Positions 37,589 to 46,800 of a stretch of 64,000 nt of DNA are shown in pieces. Position 1 is the first letter of the stretch, and every line of letters starts with the position of its first letter. The DNA is from an uncultured Bacteroidales bacterium. Lineage in GTDB: Bacteria; Bacteroidota; Bacteroidia; Bacteroidales; F082. Under the pieces are notes generated by a model. The model was not told the DNA's origin and made no database searches. It saw only the letters and a list, made by a program, of their open reading frames with translations. The position numbers were made by a program, and so were the translations under genes. Location: the NCBI GenBank assembly GCA_905234765.1, contig CAJOIF010000013.1:32958-96957 (forward strand). The letters run 5' to 3'.

Positions 37589-38353
37589 TTAATGGAGCTG
37601 TTGCCCCTTTACGTTGTACTTTTTGCCGTCTTTGGTGATGACGATTTGTCCGTTTTCGTAGCGTTTCTGGACCTGTTTTTCCTGCAGGTCTCCGTCGTAT
37701 TCCTCAACGCCGAATCCATCCACGATGATACGCACCAGTTTGGCAGCGGTGCCGTCGCCGAAGCAGATGCCGCCTTCAACAGGGTTGATGCCGCCGCCTC
37801 TGGGCTTTTGAAGCCAACATTCGTTTAGCGTCATGCATTGCGCGGCGACTGCAAGGGTGGCTGTGGTGACTTCGGCGTAAAGGATGGCGTTGTTCACCGT
37901 CAGCTCGTCGGCGCAGTCGAGGGCGTGGAGGTCGGCTGACGAGTTGCGCGACAGCAGGTCGAGGGTCACGTTGCTTTCGACGGTCAGGTTGGGGCATTTC
38001 AGTGCCGAGCCTGAGATGTTCGACGTGATCTTCAGCGTGTGGGGTACCGAGGTCTCGATGAACAGGTCGTCGCTGCAGTTGATGGAGGCCGACATTTCGG
38101 CGTTGCCTTCGAGACGGATGCGGAAGTCGCGGCCCGTGGCGATGGTGACGAAGTCCTTGGTCTGGTGGTAGTCGAGGCCTTCCTGGAGCGTCAAAATGTT
38201 TTGCGTGGCGTCGTAAGCGGCCTTGCCGTCGCCGAAGATGTCGGCGGCGTTGTCGGCGGTCACTTCCAGTTCGCCGAAAGCGATACCGTAGTTTTGCGCT
38301 ACGGCGGTGGCGGCCATAGCGATGACTGCCACCAATACCATAAGCTTTTTCAT
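37589..38353 (-). CDS. Exported beta-helix-like protein of unknown function
   Basis: A 254-residue protein with a signal peptide (LMVLVAVIAMAATAVAQ). The mature part looks like a right-handed beta-helix of repeated short strands (LKITSNISGSALKCPNLTVE, LDLLSRNSSADLHALDCADE). Related stretches occur in Bacteroidales carbohydrate-binding or pectate-lyase-like exported proteins, but no catalytic residues are evident. It starts only 5 bp before the histidine kinase gene, so it may be part of the signal-sensing unit. Confidence 0.65.
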   Translation of the reverse strand: MKKLMVLVAVIAMAATAVAQNYGIAFGELEVTADNAADIFGDGKAAYDATQNILTLQEGLDYHQTKDFVTIATGRDFRIRLEGNAEMSASINCSDDLFIETSVPHTLKITSNISGSALKCPNLTVESNVTLDLLSRNSSADLHALDCADELTVNNAILYAEVTTATLAVAAQCMTLNECWLQKPRGGGINPVEGGICFGDGTAAKLVRIIVDGFGVEEYDGDLQEKQVQKRYENGQIVITKDGKKYNVKGQQLH

Positions 38354-38365
38354 GGTTTTGTCCTT

Positions 38366-38725
38366 TTATTTTTTGCGTTGTTCAATAGCTTCTGTGATGT
38401 TGTTGCGCAGCTTGCGGAACACGTTGGTGAAACGGATTTCCTTGCCGTCGGTCAGCACGAACATGAAGCCGCCGAGACCGTATTTCCTGTAGCTGGCAAT
38501 CTCGTTGATGTCGATGCACCACGACTTGGGTGCGCCGCCGAAATCCAAGGGATGTCTCTCGTTCGGGTCGGGCGGGGCAACGAGGAAATAGACCTTGTCG
38601 CGGGTGAAGATAAGGTCGCCGCCGTAGGACGACACCCTGGTTTTGTTGTACTGAACGTCTTCAAACGTAGTTTTCAGTTCGTTGGCGAGGCTTTCAAGGC
38701 CGAAGTTGTCATCTAATTCAATCAT
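38366..38725 (-). CDS. Small cytoplasmic protein of unknown function (PH/GRAM-like)
   Basis: A 119-residue soluble protein without a signal. The strand pattern (LIFTRDKVYFLVAP, SWCIDINEIASYRKYGLGG, FMFVLTDGKEIRFTNVFRKL) and C-terminal helix resemble a small PH/GRAM-like fold, but this is a guess from pattern only. It is the first gene of the leftward set ending at 28585. A weak promoter-like TTTCTTTGC (minus strand, 38762-38770) lies 37 bp upstream. Confidence 0.6.
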   Translation of the reverse strand: MIELDDNFGLESLANELKTTFEDVQYNKTRVSSYGGDLIFTRDKVYFLVAPPDPNERHPLDFGGAPKSWCIDINEIASYRKYGLGGFMFVLTDGKEIRFTNVFRKLRNNITEAIEQRKK

Positions 38726-38790
38726 GATGTGATGGTTTTTAAGGGTTTTGGGAATGATTTTGCAAAGAAACGAATATTTCCCGAAAAAAC

Positions 38791-38816
38791 AATACTACCT
38801 AAAACTCGCATTTTTT
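38791..38816. repeat. ACTCGCATTTTTT interspersed repeat, copy 1 (inverted)
   Basis: Reads AATACTACCTAAAACTCGCA followed by six T. The exact reverse complement (26 bp) occurs at 43778-43803, and a near copy lies at 39144-39169. Confidence 0.85.
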
Positions 38817-38973
38817 CCAGCGAAGCTGTTTGTTTTTCACCTTGTAAACTACGATAAAATCCTATTTTTTCGTTTTTAAGGTACGATAAATTCCGATAAA
38901 AATCTTCATTCAATTGAAGAATTTCATATAAATTTCTTCATTTCATTGAAGAATTTCGATAAAATTGCTTTCA

Positions 38974-38989
38974 AAAACTCGCATTTTTT
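38974..38989. repeat. ACTCGCATTTTTT interspersed repeat, partial copy
   Basis: AAAACTCGCATTTTTT, same orientation as the copy at 38791. The stretch 38726-39278 has no gene and holds these repeats, AT-rich TTCATT/GAAGAA inverted repeats (38905-38960) and the element at 39006-39119. Confidence 0.75.
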
Positions 38990-39005
38990 TGATTCCATGG
39001 GATCA

Positions 39006-39119
39006 GTGTGGAATCCCCCCCGCCCCCCTTAAAAGGGGGGCGCGCAAAGCGGCGCAAAACATGCGTCCGGTAGGCGTCCCCCTCTTGAGGGGGTGGCCGA
39101 AGGCCGGGGGAGTCCACAC
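39006..39119. repeat. MITE-like element with terminal inverted repeats
   Basis: A ~114-bp element whose ends GTGTGGAATCCCCCC and GGGGGAGTCCACAC are inverted copies of each other. Inside are two more palindromes (CCCCCTT..AAAAGGGGGG and CCCCCTCTTGAGGGGG) and GGCCGAAGGCC. Related copies lie at 50286-50412, 58823-58857 and 63384-63422. It has no coding capacity. Confidence 0.75.
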
Positions 39120-39143
39120 AGCCCGGCAGGAAAAAACAGGACT

Positions 39144-39169
39144 AAAAAATGCGAGTTTTGGGTACTACC
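39144..39169. repeat. ACTCGCATTTTTT interspersed repeat, copy 2
   Basis: AAAAAATGCGAGTTTTGGGT then ACTACC, opposite orientation to the copy at 38791; the two enclose the MITE-like element. Confidence 0.8.
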
Positions 39170-39278
39170 GCAGCGTTTTTTTATGCTATATTTTTGTACC
39201 GATTTTTTGCAAAAAAGCAGCCTTTCATTAGGAAATCAATAGTAATTCAAAAGTAAGTATACTTAAAATCAGTTTATT

Positions 39279-42200
39279 ATGAAAAAATTATTACTTTTTA
39301 TCATTGCGGTGATGGCTTTCACTGGTATGAGTTTGGCCCAGGACATCTATTCCGCGGGCTATTTCACAAATTCCAACAACCAACGGGCAGCAGCTGTTTA
39401 CAAAAACAATCAGTTGCTTTACTCTCAAGCCTTTGGAACAGGCCCCAACGAATCCACTTCGGTGGTAGTAAACCCAACCAACGACGATGTGTATTGGGTT
39501 AGAAACTCAGAGTATGGCGAAAGCAGCTATGGCGACATCATGAAAAACGGAAGCGTTTTTCTCAACAGCCCAACATCACAAGCGCCTTCGGCCATCAACA
39601 ACCTGTATTGGATATCGCGTCACACCAATGATGCTCCTGAAAACAGTTTGTATGCCGCTGGCTATTGTAAAGTCGGCGGAATAAAGAAAGCGGCCATCTG
39701 GAAAGGATCCAACACTACTCCAATATGGGTCCCCACTTACGCCAGTAACAACGAGTCGGAAGCCAACGACGTTTGGGTGGAAAATACGGTCAACCCTACC
39801 GCAACAACGGTCTATTCGTGTGGCCATGAGAAAATATCAGGCCTTCCCAAGGCGCGTGTCTGGAAAAACGACCAAGAGCTATTCGTATTGTCTAACAATC
39901 AGTCGAACGCCTTTGGCATCGCCTACTATAACGGCGACGTATATACGGTTGGCCACGAGCGCTCGGGAAGCAATTGGGTGGTAAAAGTCTGGAGAAACGA
40001 CCAAGTGGAATACACGCTCACCAGTGCTTCAAGCAACGGACGTGGCTGGAAGATTTACGTGGAAGGCGGAGACGTGTTCGTGAGCGGCTGCGTTGATAGC
40101 TATGCCAGGGTATGGAAGAACGGAACACAGATTTTCTCCTTCCAAAGTAACAACGTGGACAATTTCAAGGGTCTCGATGTCACTCCCGACGGCGTTTATA
40201 CCGCCGGTTACGTGGTTTCGGGCGGCGACTTTGTAGGCAGAATCTACAAAGACGGTTATCCCGAAGTCACGTTTACCCACGACCAGTGCGAGTTCCTGTA
40301 CGATGTCTATGTGTCGCGCGAATGCACCAATGACGAGGTTCGCCTTTTGCCCTTCAATGAAGACTTCGAGATGGGTACCACCGATTGGAGTTGTTGGACG
40401 ATTACCGATGAGGGCAACAATACCTCTAGCGACCCCTACCAACCAGGCGAGTTCAATACCTATTGGATGCGCCATGGCGATGCGATATACGGTGAATACT
40501 ATGCGCGTCATCGTTCCCACTCTACATTAAATCAGGAAGGATGGCTGATTAGCCCTCGCTTGTTCTTGCAGCCCAACAGGCTCTTGACGAAACTCACTTT
40601 CAAGTCTAATGAAGACGATGGTTGGAACAGCACTCCTTTCTATGGTGCCGTCATGATTTCGACAACGAACACCAATCCTAACAGTTTCAGTGAGTTGGTG
40701 GTGATGGACCACCAAAATAGTTGGAGAACCAAGGAAGTTGATTTGAGTGCCTATCAAGGTCAGGCGGTTTACATCGCCTTCAAGTATAGCAGTGTCGGCG
40801 CCAATTCAACTAGCAGCATTTGGTCACTCGATGACATTAGCGTCATCGAGAGTTGGGGGCCCTGTGGTCCCACCGGGACCATTCCCTACATCGAGAATTT
40901 CGACGTTGAAGAGTCCATGAGATGTTATTACGTCCTCGACAACGACCATAGTGGCGACGGAAAGCACTGGAAGTACGATGCCAACAACCATTATATTGTT
41001 CACCCGTTTGGTCCCACTGGCGCTCCACAGGAAGGCTGGATATTCAACAATGGCGTGGTAATCCCCTCTGGAATGGATATCGTGCTGACCTTCAACAGCA
41101 AGTCGGCGCAACCCAACCAAGGCACAGGAAAGAGAAACAGCGTTTGGATTGCCTTGGACGAAACGGGCGTGCCCGACCCGAATCACTACGACATGGTTTG
41201 GGAACAAACCAATATGTCAGCCGAATGGACCGAAGTCAATATTCCTCTTACCGACTATGCTGGCCATACCGTCAGGGTAGGTTTCAAGTACGAGGGCAAT
41301 CATGGCCACAATTGGTGCATTGACGATGTCGTATTCCATCAAGCCGTCGTTGAATACACCATCACCGCCAACGCGAACAACAGCAACTGGGGTACGGTGA
41401 CCGGCGGTGGCCAATACAACGCGGGGGCACCATGTACCCTGACAGCCACGCCCAACAGCGGTTACCAGTTCCAGAGCTGGAAGAAGAATGGTATGGTGGT
41501 AAGCACCAACGCCACCTATACCTTCACGGTGGTTGAAAACGCCACCTATACGGCCTACTTCGGTGAGATACCTATTAATTATTATACCATCTCCACGACG
41601 GTCAACCCGACAGGTGCAGGCACGGTAATAGGCGGCGGTACCTTCCAGGAAGGCTCCAGCATCACTTTGACGGCCACGGCCAACAGCGGCTACACCTTCG
41701 ACCACTGGCAGGACGGCAACACCGACAATCCGCGCACCATCACGGTGACGCAAAACGCCACCTACACGGCTTACTTCACGCAGGATGAATACACCATCAA
41801 TGTGTATGCCAGCCCCAGCAACGGCGGATCGGTAACCGGCGGCGGCACCTATCACTATGGCGAGACCATCACCCTGACAGCCACGCCCAACAGCGGCTTT
41901 GAGTTTGCAGGCTGGGACGATGGTATCTCTACCAACCCGCGCACCATCACGGTGACGGGCAATGCCAACTACACGGCCATCTTTAACGAGGTGGGCGCCA
42001 CTTACTATACCGTCAATACTAGTGTCAGTCCCGCAGGCGCAGGTAGCGTCACGGGCGGTGGTACCTTTGAGGAAGGCACGGTCATCGTGCTGGAGGCCGT
42101 GGCCAACATGGGCTATACCTTCAGCCATTGGAACGACGGTAACACGAGCAACCCGCGCACTGTCACGGTGACAGGCAACATAAGCTTCACGGCCTACTTC

Positions 42201-43712
42201 AACCAGAACAGCTACACGATCACTGTCGTCGCCAACCCAAGCAATGCGGGTTTGGTGACGGGCGGCGGCTCCTATCACTACGGCGACTATGCCATGCTTT
42301 ATGCCACCGCCTATAGTGGCTACGACTTCGTCGGCTGGAGCGACGGTTCGAGCGAGAACCCGCACCAGGTGCTGGTGACGGGCAACGCCACCTATACGGC
42401 CACCTTCAGCCAGGCAGGAGCCAACTACTACAATGTTTCGACCTATGTCTCACCTGCCAACGCAGGTAACGTGACGGGCGCAGGCACCTATCCCGAAGGC
42501 ACCAACGTTACCCTGTCGGCAACGGCCAACGAAGGCTACACCTTCAGCCACTGGAACGACGGCATCACCACCAACCCGCGCACCATCACGGTGAACAACA
42601 ACATGAGCTTCACGGCTTTCTTTAACACGTCGGAATACACCATCTCGGTGAATGCCAATCCGAGTGCAGGTGGCACGGTGACCGGTGGCGGCACGTATCC
42701 TTATGGTGCCACGGTTATCTTGACGGCCACGCCCAGCAGCGGCTACAGCTTCATGCAGTGGGGCGACGGCAACATGAACAACCCGCGCACCATCACGGTG
42801 ACGGGCAACGCCACCTACACGGCTTTGTTCCTGAGCGCGAGCGGCGAGGTGTACACATTGACGCTTACCACGAACAATGTCTTCCTTGGTTCCGTCTATG
42901 GCAGCGGCACCTATCCCGCAGGTTCGGCAGTCGAAATCAGGGCCTATCCTTCGCTGCAAGGCCGCTTCGTGAGATGGGATGACGGCAACACCGAGAACCC
43001 GCGCACGGTCATTGTGGACAGAGACATGGAGATTATGGCAGAGTTCGTCATTTCCCAAGACTTCACCATTACGGTGGAGAGTGCTGACCCCACGATGGGT
43101 CAGGCCTTTGGTGGTGGCACGTTCCAGGAAGGCAGCACGATTGAAATCGCCGCGTTGGCCAACTCGGGCTACCTTTTCATTGGCTGGCAGGACGGCAACG
43201 CCGACAATCCGCGCACTGTCACGGTGGAGGGCGACGCCACCTACACGGCCTACTTCAGCGAGAACATCGTGATTACTTACTCGCTGACCCTCATCTGCAA
43301 CACGAGCGAAGGCACGGTGAGCGGCGGTGGCGTGTATGTGGAAGGCTCGACGGCTACCATCCAAGCCTTCCCGAACGAGGGCTATGCCTTCGACAAGTGG
43401 AGCGACGAAAACACCGACAATCCACGCACATTAGTCATGGACGGCAACAAGACCTTGGCGGCCTTCTTCAAGGGCACGGGCGTCGATGAGAACGGACAGG
43501 CCAACATGGCTGTCTTCCCGAACCCCACCAAGCACAGCATCCGTATCGAAGGCATCGAGGCCAATAGCGAGCTGCGCATCTTCAACGTCCTCGGCGAGTT
43601 GGTGAGGGTGGTTAACGCCGGCCCCGACGACGACATCGCCGTCGGCGACCTTGCCCCTGGACTCTACCTCATCCGCATCGGCAACGCCAGCATGAGATTT
43701 GTGAAAGAATAA
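39279..43712 (+). CDS. Giant T9SS surface protein: propeller-like region, two cleaved-adhesin-like domains, ten InlB-like repeats
   Basis: A 1477-residue secreted or surface-attached protein. Order: signal peptide (LLLFIIAVMAFTGMSLAQ); ~340 residues of kelch/propeller-like units (VYxxGHExxxxxxARVWKNxxxxF) similar to the 16975 protein; two jelly-roll domains of the cleaved-adhesin/MAM kind (about 355-530, starting FNEDFEMGTTDWSCW and ending WSLDDISV; and about 540-690, starting IENFDVEESM and ending WCIDDVVFH); ten ~70-residue InlB-like repeats (about 695-1390) with the signature HWxDGNTxNPRTITVT; a T9SS type A sorting domain (VFPNPTKHSIRIEG). Several repeats are alike at the DNA level, for example CCGCGCACCATCACGGTGAC recurs. 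An adhesin or glycan-binding role is inferred. A TATTTTTG element lies at 39189-39196. Confidence 0.88.
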   Translation: MKKLLLFIIAVMAFTGMSLAQDIYSAGYFTNSNNQRAAAVYKNNQLLYSQAFGTGPNESTSVVVNPTNDDVYWVRNSEYGESSYGDIMKNGSVFLNSPTSQAPSAINNLYWISRHTNDAPENSLYAAGYCKVGGIKKAAIWKGSNTTPIWVPTYASNNESEANDVWVENTVNPTATTVYSCGHEKISGLPKARVWKNDQELFVLSNNQSNAFGIAYYNGDVYTVGHERSGSNWVVKVWRNDQVEYTLTSASSNGRGWKIYVEGGDVFVSGCVDSYARVWKNGTQIFSFQSNNVDNFKGLDVTPDGVYTAGYVVSGGDFVGRIYKDGYPEVTFTHDQCEFLYDVYVSRECTNDEVRLLPFNEDFEMGTTDWSCWTITDEGNNTSSDPYQPGEFNTYWMRHGDAIYGEYYARHRSHSTLNQEGWLISPRLFLQPNRLLTKLTFKSNEDDGWNSTPFYGAVMISTTNTNPNSFSELVVMDHQNSWRTKEVDLSAYQGQAVYIAFKYSSVGANSTSSIWSLDDISVIESWGPCGPTGTIPYIENFDVEESMRCYYVLDNDHSGDGKHWKYDANNHYIVHPFGPTGAPQEGWIFNNGVVIPSGMDIVLTFNSKSAQPNQGTGKRNSVWIALDETGVPDPNHYDMVWEQTNMSAEWTEVNIPLTDYAGHTVRVGFKYEGNHGHNWCIDDVVFHQAVVEYTITANANNSNWGTVTGGGQYNAGAPCTLTATPNSGYQFQSWKKNGMVVSTNATYTFTVVENATYTAYFGEIPINYYTISTTVNPTGAGTVIGGGTFQEGSSITLTATANSGYTFDHWQDGNTDNPRTITVTQNATYTAYFTQDEYTINVYASPSNGGSVTGGGTYHYGETITLTATPNSGFEFAGWDDGISTNPRTITVTGNANYTAIFNEVGATYYTVNTSVSPAGAGSVTGGGTFEEGTVIVLEAVANMGYTFSHWNDGNTSNPRTVTVTGNISFTAYFNQNSYTITVVANPSNAGLVTGGGSYHYGDYAMLYATAYSGYDFVGWSDGSSENPHQVLVTGNATYTATFSQAGANYYNVSTYVSPANAGNVTGAGTYPEGTNVTLSATANEGYTFSHWNDGITTNPRTITVNNNMSFTAFFNTSEYTISVNANPSAGGTVTGGGTYPYGATVILTATPSSGYSFMQWGDGNMNNPRTITVTGNATYTALFLSASGEVYTLTLTTNNVFLGSVYGSGTYPAGSAVEIRAYPSLQGRFVRWDDGNTENPRTVIVDRDMEIMAEFVISQDFTITVESADPTMGQAFGGGTFQEGSTIEIAALANSGYLFIGWQDGNADNPRTVTVEGDATYTAYFSENIVITYSLTLICNTSEGTVSGGGVYVEGSTATIQAFPNEGYAFDKWSDENTDNPRTLVMDGNKTLAAFFKGTGVDENGQANMAVFPNPTKHSIRIEGIEANSELRIFNVLGELVRVVNAGPDDDIAVGDLAPGLYLIRIGNASMRFVKE

Positions 43713-43736
43713 TAATAAACTGAAGTTGTTATCCCG

Positions 43737-43775
43737 ACCCCCGTGGTGGACTTGTCCGCTGCGGGGGTGTTTTTT
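43737..43775 (+). terminator. Intrinsic terminator after the 1477-aa protein gene
   Basis: ACCCCCG (43737-43743) pairs with CGGGGGT (43762-43768), followed by a run of T. Confidence 0.75.
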
Positions 43776-43777
43776 GC

Positions 43778-43803
43778 AAAAAATGCGAGTTTTAGGTAGT
43801 ATT
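43778..43803. repeat. ACTCGCATTTTTT interspersed repeat, copy 3
   Basis: Exact 26-bp reverse complement of 38791-38816; lies between the terminator of the 1477-aa gene and the promoter of the 2130-aa gene. Confidence 0.85.
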
Positions 43804-43822
43804 ATTTCCGAAAAAATCACTA

Positions 43823-43831
43823 TAATTTTGC
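43823..43831 (+). promoter_or_regulatory. -7 promoter element of the BspA-like gene
   Basis: TAATTTTGC, 53 bp before the ATG at 43885. Confidence 0.5.
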
Positions 43832-43884
43832 AGCGGGAAATAATATGCAATTCAATACTAAACAATCATTAAATTTTCAACAAA

Positions 43885-46800
43885 ATGGTACAATCATTAC
43901 ATCGAAAAAGGGCATTGCGAGCCACCCTGCTCCTCCTGCTGATGACAGCGGGAGCGACGAAGGGGTTCGCACAATTCACGGACCCGGACGGGTATTTCAA
44001 GTATACGATAACCGACTATGATAACCACTATGTGTCTATTGGTTATTTCCCATCCACCACCAACTTGCCTGACAATTACATCGGCGTGTTGCCTAGCACG
44101 GTGACTCACGAAAATGTGACCTACACCGTCACCAGCCTTGCAAACAGTGCCTTTGGCAATTGCAACAAACTTTTGGCTGTCGGTATTCCTGAAACAGTGA
44201 CCAGCATCAGCGACTACGCTTTCACTGGCTGCGAGAACCTGCAATCCGTAAGCATTCCGAATTCGGTGGAAAACATCGGAGTTGGGGTTTTCTATCACTG
44301 CACCAGCCTGCAAAGCGCCAAGTGGCCCGAAAACAACGACTGCTGGAAGATACCAAGCCAGACTTTTGAAGGATGCACCAGCCTCCGCACCTACACCATT
44401 CCTGATCATGTGACCACCATCGACGTGGCAGCCTTCAAGGATTGTACCGGATTGCAAGAGGTCTATCTTTCGAGCACGCTCAACCATATCAATGCCAATG
44501 CCTTCAAAAACTGCTCGGCTTTGATTGGAGTGTATTCCTACAATTTGTATCCTCCCGTAATTTATGGAACGACTTTTACAGACGCTTTTGCTGCCGGAGC
44601 GAAAGTCTATGTTCCAGCCGAATCGTTGTATCGTTATCAGACAGAATACTGGGATGCATCTGTCAACTTCGCATGGCTGGTAAGGTCATCTGATGTCAAT
44701 GCTGACATGATTGAGGTGATGCCAGCCCACAAGTTCCTCACATACGAGAATTTCAGCGTCGACCATAACATCTTGGCCAGGGTCACGGGCTATCGCGCAG
44801 GCATCTCTGGCGATCTTGTCATCCCCAGCATAGTGAGCAGCAGCTATGTCACTGAAATTGTCCCACAGGCATTGGAAAACTGCACCAGCATCACCTCGGT
44901 GATATTCCCTGAAACCATGAAAACCATCGGCGACCATGCCTTCAGCGGCTGCACGGGTCTGACCACCATCGACCTTTCGGCTTGCAACGAGATGACGACC
45001 ACCGGAAAAAGGAATTTTGTCGATTGCGACAATGTGACGACAGTGCTTCTGCCTGCCAACCTCACTACCATCGGAAACCACGCATTTGCAAGCTGCAATG
45101 CGTTGGCAAGTATCGAAATACCTGGCGCAGTGACCTGCATTGAAACGGGAGCCTTCCAAGGCTGCACCGCATTGTCCTCGATCACCTTCCCAAAATCGGT
45201 GGGCATCATCGAACAGCAGGCATTCCAAGGCTGCACTGCTCTTGGCAGCATTACAGCCTTGCGCACCCTGCCTCCAAGAGCACACGACAATACTTTCGAT
45301 GGGGTCACAAAGACAATCCCCGTGAATATACCTAACGGTGCCACGGCCAGTTACAACACAGCTGCTGGTTGGAGCGATTTTACCAACTTCGTGGAACTTT
45401 CCGCCAACACCTTATTATATAGTTACGACGAAGTGAACCACACCGCCACTATCACGGGTTATATCGGCGAAGTCAGCGGAGTGCTCGACATCCCGAGCGT
45501 CGTCACAAAAAACAGTGTTGACTACACCGTGACCGCCATCGGCGACAACGCTTTCATGGGCTGCAGTGACCTTATAGGCGTGACCTTCCCTGCCACGCTG
45601 ACAAGCCTAGGACAATACGCTTTCAGAGAATGTACGGGCATCACTTCCGTTGTGATTCCAAGCACCTTGACCACCATCGGCGACGGCGCGTTCCTGTGGT
45701 GTACCTCGCTTGCCGAAGTGTCGCTTCCCGACAACATGACCCGCATCGGGAAAGGCATGTTTGAAGGTGCTGCCTTTACCGAAATCCGACTGCCGAATAG
45801 CCTGCAAGTCATCGACAAGCTGGCCTTTTATGCCACTGGTCTCACCACGCTCACGATTCCTGCTTCTGTAACCACCATTGGCGCACAAGCCTTCAAGGAC
45901 TGCCTCGACTTGGAATATGTTGCAGCCTTGCCGACCACGCCGCCAACCATCATTGCCAATAGTTTCGAGGATGTTGAGCGCATTCCGTTGTATATGCCAG
46001 CAGCCTCTTACGATGCCTACCATGACGACCCGTTGTGGAGCACCATCTTCGACATCACCCACCGACCAGGGCTGATTTACAACACCGAAACAACCACTGC
46101 CATCGTAGCAGGCTGCACACCGAACTATGTTGGTGCTGTAGAGATTCCTGCAACATGGGGCTCTTTCAGCGTTGTCGGCATCAAATGGTCGGCTTTCAAC
46201 GATCAGCCTTATATCACATCCATCAGCATTCCGGCATCGGTAACCAATATCGAATTTGGCGCCATCATGAACTGCGAGTCGTTACAGAGCATCACTTTAG
46301 CTGCTGGAAACACATCATACAAGACCGATGCTACAGGAGCATTGCTAACCATGGACAACAAAGGCCTTATCGCTTTCCCATGCGGTAAAACCATCACCAG
46401 TTACGATATTCCGGAAGGTGTGGAACAAACATGGCATGTGTTTGATGGCAACAAGAGCTTGCAAACCATCTATATACCGAGATCATTGACTTTTGGCAAC
46501 GATGATTTCCAGGTAGAGCATGCTTTCTATGGTCTTGACTGCCTCACAACACTCACTGTGCCTTCTGACCATCCTAACTATCAGGCCAACAACGGCGTTT
46601 TGCTTGACAAAAACGGCACAAAGGTGATTTACTGCCCGAGAGGCAAGGCCGGGAGCTACGCCATTCCAAATACGGTGACTACCGTTGACCGTGGAGCCTT
46701 CTATGGCTGCAAAAACCTTACTAACGTGACTATTCCGAATACGGTGTCAACAATTGAGGCGAATGCCTTCAGAAATTGCGAGAGTCTGACTTCGGTTGTC

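Noticed and set aside
41217..43364. Long minus-strand frames within the InlB-like repeats
   Set aside because: Produced by the repeat composition of the coding strand.
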